Shown: piece after piece, positions 1 to 3,971 of the stretch | Layout: every line of letters begins with the position of its first letter | How positions within the stretch are numbered: position 1 is the stretch's first letter | Source of the DNA: DAORIO01 sp035438585 | Lineage (GTDB): Bacteria; Patescibacteriota; Minisyncoccia; Phycocordibacterales; UBA9973 | Assembly (NCBI GenBank): GCA_035438585.1 | Contig: DAORIO010000025.1 | Location: 1 to 7,829 of the forward strand | Direction of reading: 5' to 3' | DNA: 7,829 bases | Notes under the pieces: model-generated | Seen by the model: the letters and a program-made list of their open reading frames with translations, nothing else | What the model was told of the DNA's origin: nothing | The model's database searches: none | Made by a program: the position numbers and the translations under genes

Positions 1-11
1 CTTTCAATAAA

Positions 12-39
12 TAAAAATAGAGCGCATTGTGCGCTCTAT
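12..39 (-). terminator. Rho-independent terminator of the ClpP-like gene
   Basis: A perfect inverted repeat (arms 17-26 and 30-39, GC-rich core AGAGCGC/GCGCTCT, 3-nt loop) lies just past the stop codon of the minus-strand ClpP-like gene. Read on the minus strand, the stem is followed by a T-rich tail, TTTTATTTATTG, as expected of an intrinsic terminator. The plus-strand side has a shorter T-run, so the main direction is minus. Confidence 0.85.
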
Positions 40-50
40 ATGTTTTGCTA

Positions 51-629
51 TTATACCCAAAGAGGTACTTCGGTAACTATTTCGTGGACAATTCCGTAGT
101 CCTTTGCTTTTGAAGCCGAAATCATTAATTTTGCTTCTTCTCCATCTTTGCATAGTCTCCAGAAAGTTTCTGTGGACATGTTGAATTCTTTTTCGTGAAT
201 TTCGCGGAAATCTTTAAGAATTTCTTTTGTCATTTCTCTGTTTACTTCAATCACATGTTCTTCATCGGATGTCGATTTGATTGTGAAGCTATTTGACATC
301 GCATGCATTATAAATCGACTGTTAGGAAGAGCTTGTCGTATTTTGCAACCAGCGTATATGGCTATTGCAGCCGAATCACATCTCCCCATATTTATTCCAA
401 TAGTTTGGTTTGGTAGGGTTTTCAAAATATCGTACAGGGTAAGAGCATCTTTGACGGCACCGCCACCGCTCATGAATAGAATGTAAATTTTCTCAGAGGG
501 TTTTTTGATTGAGAATTCGAGAATCTTTCCGATGAGCTCGTCGACTAAATAATCGCTAATACTTTTATGGATAACAAAAACTCCTTTTTCTTGAAGTTTT
601 TTGTCGATAGGGAATTCTTTTAGAGACAT
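51..629 (-). CDS. Divergent ClpP-like serine peptidase (Clp protease proteolytic subunit family)
   Basis: The 192-residue protein has the ClpP/crotonase fold signature. A glycine-rich oxyanion stretch (MSGGG, residues 53-57) stands where ClpP has NSPGG. The nucleophile is probably Ser86 in GRCDSAAIAIYAG, the histidine is His109 in SRFIMHAMS, and Asp162 in CKDGEEA is the likely acid before the ISASKAKDYGIV segment (ClpP: FLSAxEAxxYGLV). Length matches canonical ClpP (about 190-210), but the Ser motif (CDSAA instead of AASMA) and the one-residue-longer Asp-to-Ser spacing are atypical. In the family, ClpP forms tetradecamers that degrade proteins delivered by ClpX or ClpA/C; whether this paralogue pairs with an unfoldase cannot be seen here, and no clpX is adjacent. 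There is no signal peptide. The start at 629 is the first ATG after a consensus promoter and leaves about 20 nt of leader without a clear Shine-Dalgarno site. The fold is likely; proteolytic activity is inferred from the apparent triad. Confidence 0.85.
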   Translation of the reverse strand: MSLKEFPIDKKLQEKGVFVIHKSISDYLVDELIGKILEFSIKKPSEKIYILFMSGGGAVKDALTLYDILKTLPNQTIGINMGRCDSAAIAIYAGCKIRQALPNSRFIMHAMSNSFTIKSTSDEEHVIEVNREMTKEILKDFREIHEKEFNMSTETFWRLCKDGEEAKLMISASKAKDYGIVHEIVTEVPLWV

Positions 630-655
630 ATATTTGTGTTTTTAAATTTTTCTCA

Positions 656-684
656 ATTATATAATATATTTAAAAATTTGTCAA
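656..684 (-). promoter_or_regulatory. Consensus sigma70-type promoter for the ClpP-like gene
   Basis: On the minus strand TTGACA (684-679), a 17-nt spacer and TATAAT (661-656) match both consensus boxes exactly. Transcription should start near 649, about 20 nt before the ATG at 629. This is the best promoter in the window and the only one that leaves a conventional leader. Confidence 0.85.
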
Positions 685-704
685 ATATATAATTTCTAAA
701 TTTA

Positions 705-713
705 TGCTATATT
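705..713 (+). promoter_or_regulatory. Extended -10 promoter of ychF
   Basis: TGCTATATT is an extended -10 element (TGn plus TATATT) with no good -35 at 17 nt. Its end is 10 nt before the ychF ATG, so the expected start point is near 720 and the leader only about 4 nt. The identical nonamer stands at the same distance before leuS. Confidence 0.6.
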
Positions 714-723
714 CTAAGAACTT

Positions 724-1833
724 ATGGCATTATCAATTGGAATTGTAGGGCTACCAAACGTCGGGAAATCGACGCTTTTTAACGCGCTAACAAAAAAGAG
801 CGTGCCGGCTATGAACTATCCGTTTTGTACAATTGATCCGTCTGTAGGCGTTGTTGGTGTGCCTGATGCACGGTTATATAAAATAGCCGAGTTTACCGGC
901 TCTAAAAAAGTTCTTCCAGCGGCGATTGAATTCGTAGATATTGCAGGACTTGTCGAAGGTGCCTCAAAAGGAGAAGGTTTGGGAAATAAATTTTTGGCGA
1001 ATATTCGAGAAACTGACGCCGTACTTGAAATGGTGCGAATTTTCCCAGTTGAAGGTGGAGACAAAGACATTCAGCATGTTTATGGAAATATCGATCCACT
1101 TCGAGATATGAAAGTTATAAATATGGAGCTTGCACTGGCTGATCTTGAAACTCTAGAAAAAAGAGCGGGTGCAATAAGTCGCGAAGTAAAAAGAGGTGAC
1201 AAAGAGTTTGTAGCTTTAAACGATGCAATTCAAAAAGTAAAAGCAGTCGTTGAAAATGGTGGAATGGCTTATGAAGTCACACTAAATGAAGAAGAAGAGA
1301 AAAAAATAAAAGAATTGAATTTGCTTACTCGAAAAAAGTTTTTGTACGGACTAAATAAAAAATCAGGTGTAAAAAATCTCGACGAAACTGATCCGGAGAA
1401 ATTTAAAGAGCTAACAAAAAGTATTGAAGCAACTGGGGCTTCTTGGGTATTGCTCGACGCAAAGACAGAAGACGAATTGAAAGAATTGTCAGATGACGAA
1501 AAAACTGAACTCAGAGCTGATCTTGGAATAAATGAAAGTGGAGTGGATCATCTTATTGTTGAAGCATATAAACTTTTGGGACTTGAAACGTATTTCACTA
1601 CAGGACCAGAAGAAACTCGAGCTTGGACAATAAAAGCTGGAAGCACTGCACCTGTTGCGGGAATGGCAATTCACACAGATTTTAAAGATAAATTTATTCG
1701 TGCAGAAGTTGTTTTTTGGCAGGATTTACTAGAGGCTGGAAGTATGGCCGAAGCTCGCGCAAAAGGAAAAGTTAGAACTGAAGGGAAGACATATATTGTG
1801 AAAGACGGGGACGTGATTGAATTTAAAATTTAG
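724..1833 (+). CDS. ychF: YchF/OLA1-type P-loop NTPase (Obg family)
   Basis: The 369-residue product is a full-length YchF (family about 360-390). It shows G1 GLPNVGKST (9-17), the switch region around NYPFCTIDPSVGVV (31-44), G3 DIAGLVEGASKGEGLGNKFL (72-91) and the family segment HVYGNIDPLRD (118-128). A helical region (about 130-200) follows, then the G4 position NKKS (211-214). The C-terminal TGS domain begins near FTTGPEETRAWTIKAG (291-306) and ends IHTDFKDKFIRAEV...EGKTYIVKDGDVIEF. YchF proteins bind ribosomes and, unlike most Obg GTPases, usually prefer ATP; the role is in translation and stress response in the cytosol. The oddity is G4: most YchF have NxxE and Obg GTPases NKxD, whereas this has NKKS. 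The gene is first in an operon with the MazG-like gene 8 nt downstream and is divergent from the ClpP-like gene. The ATG at 724 starts directly on the conserved LSIGIVGLPNVGKS segment, so the start is secure. Confidence 0.97.
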   Translation: MALSIGIVGLPNVGKSTLFNALTKKSVPAMNYPFCTIDPSVGVVGVPDARLYKIAEFTGSKKVLPAAIEFVDIAGLVEGASKGEGLGNKFLANIRETDAVLEMVRIFPVEGGDKDIQHVYGNIDPLRDMKVINMELALADLETLEKRAGAISREVKRGDKEFVALNDAIQKVKAVVENGGMAYEVTLNEEEEKKIKELNLLTRKKFLYGLNKKSGVKNLDETDPEKFKELTKSIEATGASWVLLDAKTEDELKELSDDEKTELRADLGINESGVDHLIVEAYKLLGLETYFTTGPEETRAWTIKAGSTAPVAGMAIHTDFKDKFIRAEVVFWQDLLEAGSMAEARAKGKVRTEGKTYIVKDGDVIEFKI

Positions 1834-1835
1834 GA
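1832..1835 (+). promoter_or_regulatory. Shine-Dalgarno-like AGGA for the MazG-like gene
   Basis: AGGA overlaps the ychF stop codon (TAG) and lies 6 nt before the ATG at 1842. It is the only operon-internal start in the window and the only one with an SD-like site that would clearly be present in the mRNA. Confidence 0.4.
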
Positions 1836-1841
1836 AAATAT

Positions 1842-2183
1842 ATGGAAAATAATCTTACTTTCAAAGAAGCCATAGACTTAGCAAAAGATAGAATATGTCG
1901 AATGCAAAAGTTAGAGGGTAAACCTTGGAATGCAGAAGGTTCTTTTATTGAACTTTCTAAACAAGTTGGTGATTTAGCTAAGGTAATAATGAGATATGAA
2001 AATTATTACTATCAAGAAACAAAATCGGATAAAGAAGTCCTTAAAGAAGAAATTTCTGATGAATTGGCTGATGTGTTGTATGTGATAATCAGGCTAGCTC
2101 ATAACTACGATATTAATTTAGAAGATGCACATATTAGAGCCAGAGAGAAAGAAGATCTTTTTCTTAAATCAAAAGGTTTATAA
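1842..2183 (+). CDS. MazG-like nucleotide pyrophosphohydrolase-superfamily protein
   Basis: The 113-residue, all-helical protein has the MazG layout: a first helix pair with LSKQVGDLAKVI (38-49), a linker, and a second pair with DELADVLYVIIRLAHNYDINLEDA (73-96). The latter matches the family pattern ExxDvLxxxxxLAxxxgIdLexA, with E74 and D77 as metal ligands. In MazG the first pair normally carries EExxE; here the equivalent positions are K40-Q41-x-x-D44, so one or two metal ligands are replaced. MazG-fold enzymes hydrolyse (d)NTPs to NMP and pyrophosphate, often as house-cleaning enzymes. With this change the protein may have altered activity or a regulatory role, and I would not assign a substrate. 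It is translationally close to ychF (8-nt gap) and is followed by a terminator. The fold call is good; the activity is uncertain. Confidence 0.78.
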   Translation: MENNLTFKEAIDLAKDRICRMQKLEGKPWNAEGSFIELSKQVGDLAKVIMRYENYYYQETKSDKEVLKEEISDELADVLYVIIRLAHNYDINLEDAHIRAREKEDLFLKSKGL

Positions 2184-2213
2184 TGAGTGGTATGGAATTG
2201 AATTTAGAATCTA

Positions 2214-2250
2214 ATAAAAGCCGGAAGTAAGTTCCGGCTTTTATTTTTGT
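2214..2250. terminator. Bidirectional terminator between the MazG-like gene and the convergent membrane-protein gene
   Basis: A perfect 13-bp stem (2214-2226 with 2232-2244; core AAAAGCCGGAA/TTCCGGCTTTT) has a 5-nt loop GTAAG. On the plus strand it runs into TTTTATTTTTG; on the minus strand it is also followed by T-rich sequence from the AAAAG arm. It serves both convergent genes, and the stop codon of the minus-strand gene (2243-2241) lies inside the stem. Confidence 0.92.
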
Positions 2251-2762
2251 TTATTTTTTAGTTCTTCGATTTCTCTTAGTAGTTGTGCAAGTGTCCCTTC
2301 TATTTTTTGAACCAAGTCTTGATCTCTTTTTATTTCAGCAGCTTCGTCTTCTTCGACATCTTCTTGAATTTCCTCCACGTCCTCTTGAATCTCATCAACG
2401 TCTTTTTGAATCTCATCAACATCTTTTTCGATACCTTCGACGTCCTCTTGAATTTCCTCCACGTCCTCTTGAATCTCATCCACGTCTTCTTGGATTTCTT
2501 CGATGTCGGCAGTGTTTTTGTTTACTGTCATTTGGATAAAGATTGCCAAGTAGATTGCTTCGAGAGAAACGATTGTCGTGAGAACCAAAAGTACTGTATC
2601 CCAAGCTATGCCAAAGAAAGGCAGGGAGAAAGTTGTGGCAAATATAATAGAGTGCACTAAAAGGGATTGATTTGAGCCGATCCAAGTTGTGGCCTTTTGA
2701 GAGACAGAATCGAATTCAAAGTATTTTGGTTTGGATTTATTTTTCTTTTTGGAGGCGATCAT
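2241..2762 (-). CDS. Two-helix membrane protein with an acidic heptad-repeat coiled coil
   Basis: The 173-residue protein has a basic, lysine-rich N-terminus (KKKNKSKPK, 5-13), two predicted membrane segments (about 34-53 and 56-78) and the segment LTTIVSLEAIYLAIFIQMTVNKNT (61-84). That segment resembles the membrane cassette of DUF1003 or low-affinity iron-permease-like proteins; the likeness is from memory and tentative. From residue 90 to 138 there are seven successive heptads of type IQEDVEE, with Ile and Val in strict 7-residue register, then a mixed-charge tail ending in a second short helix (about 149-170). The positive-inside rule suggests both ends face the cytosol, with the coiled coil as a cytosolic oligomerising rod. 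No catalytic motif is visible, so no function is assigned. The gene stands alone, divergent from the DUF5671-type gene and convergent with the ychF operon. The ATG at 2762 lies 8 nt after a TATATT box and has no SD site. Confidence 0.88.
   Translation of the reverse strand: MIASKKKNKSKPKYFEFDSVSQKATTWIGSNQSLLVHSIIFATTFSLPFFGIAWDTVLLVLTTIVSLEAIYLAIFIQMTVNKNTADIEEIQEDVDEIQEDVEEIQEDVEGIEKDVDEIQKDVDEIQEDVEEIQEDVEEDEAAEIKRDQDLVQKIEGTLAQLLREIEELKNKQK
2349..2495 (-). repeat. Tandem 21-bp repeats encoding seven heptads
   Basis: Seven units of 21 bp encode heptads with Ile at residues 90, 97, 104, 111, 118, 125, 132 and Val at 94, 101, 108, 115, 122, 129, 136. A 35-nt block at 2362-2396 recurs exactly at 2446-2480, that is 84 bp (four units) away, and the match continues with one mismatch. 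This indicates duplication of several units at once in addition to single-unit slippage. Confidence 0.93.
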
Positions 2763-2770
2763 ATGTATTG

Positions 2771-2776
2771 AATATA
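2771..2776 (-). promoter_or_regulatory. -10 box of the heptad-repeat membrane-protein gene
   Basis: TATATT on the minus strand (2776-2771) lies 8 nt before the ATG, which predicts a start near 2764 and a leader of about 2 nt. The -35 position is weak (TTTATT at 17 nt). The AT-rich background makes this a moderate call. Confidence 0.45.
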
Positions 2777-2845
2777 ACTTAAAATAGGAATAAAATAAAG
2801 GTATTAACAGATTTTAGATAATTAGAATATAGATTTAGACAACTC

Positions 2846-2851
2846 TATTAA
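2846..2851 (+). promoter_or_regulatory. Possible -10 box of the DUF5671-type gene
   Basis: TATTAA is 8 nt upstream of the ATG at 2860, again giving a leader of about 2 nt. No good -35 is present, and GATAAT at 2816-2821 is an alternative -10 that would leave a leader of about 30 nt. The spacer is very AT-rich, so this is the weakest of the five close -10 calls. Confidence 0.3.
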
Positions 2852-2859
2852 AAAATTTT

Positions 2860-3894
2860 ATGGAACAAGAAATAAATAAACCAAAGTTATCGCCAAAGTT
2901 TTTCTTTTTGTCGCTTGGAGTTTTGGTGTCACTTATTACTAGCGTAACTTCATTTTTGAATTTAGCTTTTGAAACGCTCGATAAAAAATATCCAGATGTT
3001 TTGAATGCTGTTTATTCGTACGGATATAATACGTATGACTTTAATGCCATGAGAACGTCTTTGGCGACACTCATTATTTTCTTTCCAGTATTTATCATAC
3101 TTTCGTATTTGTGGAATAAAATGATAAAAGGTGGAATCGGACATATAGATGAAATAATAAAAAAGTGGATGCTTTATTTGGTCGTATTCCTTTCTAGTAT
3201 TGTTATAGTTGTCGACTTGGTTACGCTTGTTCAGTATTTTGTCTCAGGCGAAATCACGACTCGATTTATATTTAAAGTTGTTATAACACTCCTAATTGCT
3301 TTGTTTGTTGGATTTTATTATATTTTGGAACTTAGGGGGCGCGAGAAATTTATTGGACTTCCTGTTCATTTAACATCTTTTATAAAAGCTTCAGTTTTTG
3401 TTGCGCTAATAATTTGGTTTGCATTTTCTGTGATGGGTTCTCCAGTAAAACAAAGACTTCTTCGTCTTGATGACAAGAGAATGCAAGATCTTCAAAATAT
3501 TCAATGGCAAATAATTTCTTTCTGGCAACAAAAAGAAAAATTGCCAGAAGATTTGAAAGAGCTTGCAAATCCAATTGCTGGATGGAGTGTGCCGGTTGAT
3601 CCAGAATTTCAAAAAGGTCTAACTTATGAATATAAAAAACTTGGAGATTTGAAATTTGAATTGTGTGCAACATTTTCAGCTGATATGCCACAAGGTTGGC
3701 AGGAATATAGTAATTATGGTGGAGGAATTATGCCAATGATGGATATAGGAGTAAAAGATATTGCAACAAGTAGCTATCCATATCCAGGAGGTGGAACAAA
3801 TGAATCTTGGGATCATGACGCTGGGCGAACTTGTTTTGAAAGAACTATCGACCCTGAAATCTATCCACCATTTGAAAATCCAAGACCTTTATAA
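2860..3894 (+). CDS. DUF5671-type five-helix membrane protein with pilin-like C-terminal region
   Basis: The 344-residue protein has five predicted membrane helices (about 13-34, 67-86, 104-124, 136-156, 174-193). The segments LSPKFFFLSLGVLVSLITS (10-28), RWM-like KKWMLYLVVFLSSIVIVVDL (101-120) and VSGEITTRFIFKVVITLL (128-145) resemble the DUF5671 membrane family common in Patescibacteria. The family name is from memory, and its function is unknown. After helix five comes a soluble region: DDKRMQDLQNIQWQIISFWQ (204-223), then LPEDLKEL, VPVDPEFQKGLTYEYKKLGDLKFELCATF (244-272) and a Gly/Pro/Tyr-rich tail. This follows the pattern of the globular part of type IV pilins and pseudopilins (an amphipathic helix with D-x-x-R-x-x-D-L, P-x-D-P, YEY, ELCA). 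With an odd number of helices and a cytosolic N-terminus, this region would be outside; Cys269 and Cys325 could form a disulfide. It is monocistronic, closed by a strong terminator. Membrane topology is likely; the pilin link is inference. Confidence 0.88.
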   Translation: MEQEINKPKLSPKFFFLSLGVLVSLITSVTSFLNLAFETLDKKYPDVLNAVYSYGYNTYDFNAMRTSLATLIIFFPVFIILSYLWNKMIKGGIGHIDEIIKKWMLYLVVFLSSIVIVVDLVTLVQYFVSGEITTRFIFKVVITLLIALFVGFYYILELRGREKFIGLPVHLTSFIKASVFVALIIWFAFSVMGSPVKQRLLRLDDKRMQDLQNIQWQIISFWQQKEKLPEDLKELANPIAGWSVPVDPEFQKGLTYEYKKLGDLKFELCATFSADMPQGWQEYSNYGGGIMPMMDIGVKDIATSSYPYPGGGTNESWDHDAGRTCFERTIDPEIYPPFENPRPL

Positions 3895-3919
3895 GAAAGC
3901 GTTTGGTCTATATAGCGAC

Positions 3920-3957
3920 TAGCAAAAATCCCTCGCAAAAGCGAGGGATTTTTGCTA
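3920..3957 (+). terminator. Strong intrinsic terminator after the DUF5671-type gene
   Basis: A perfect 17-bp stem (3920-3936 with 3941-3957) with loop AAAA has the core ATCCCTCGC/GCGAGGGAT flanked by A5 on the left and T5 on the right. It can work in both directions, but the gene context needs the plus strand. Its right arm overlaps the leuS promoter. Confidence 0.93.
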
Positions 3958-3961
3958 TATT
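3953..3961 (+). promoter_or_regulatory. Extended -10 promoter of leuS, inside the terminator arm
   Basis: TGCTATATT, identical to the ychF element, ends 10 nt before the leuS ATG. The predicted start is near 3968, leaving a leader of about 4 nt. The SD-like AGGG at 3964-3967 would then lie upstream of the transcript and could act only on read-through mRNA. Confidence 0.55.
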
Positions 3962-3971
3962 TTAGGGACAA

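Noticed and set aside
277..486. Plus-strand 69-codon open frame
   Set aside because: It is antisense to the active-site region of the ClpP-like gene, which explains the sequence.
2349..2495. CRISPR-like array
   Set aside because: The 21-bp units are directly adjacent with no unique spacers and stay in one coding frame, so this is a coding tandem repeat.
2283..2660. Long plus-strand open frames (125 and 84 codons) opposite the heptad-repeat gene
   Set aside because: They are a by-product of the 21-bp repeat read on the other strand, give Phe/Leu/Asn-rich repetitive proteins and run against a gene with clear membrane segments and coiled-coil periodicity.
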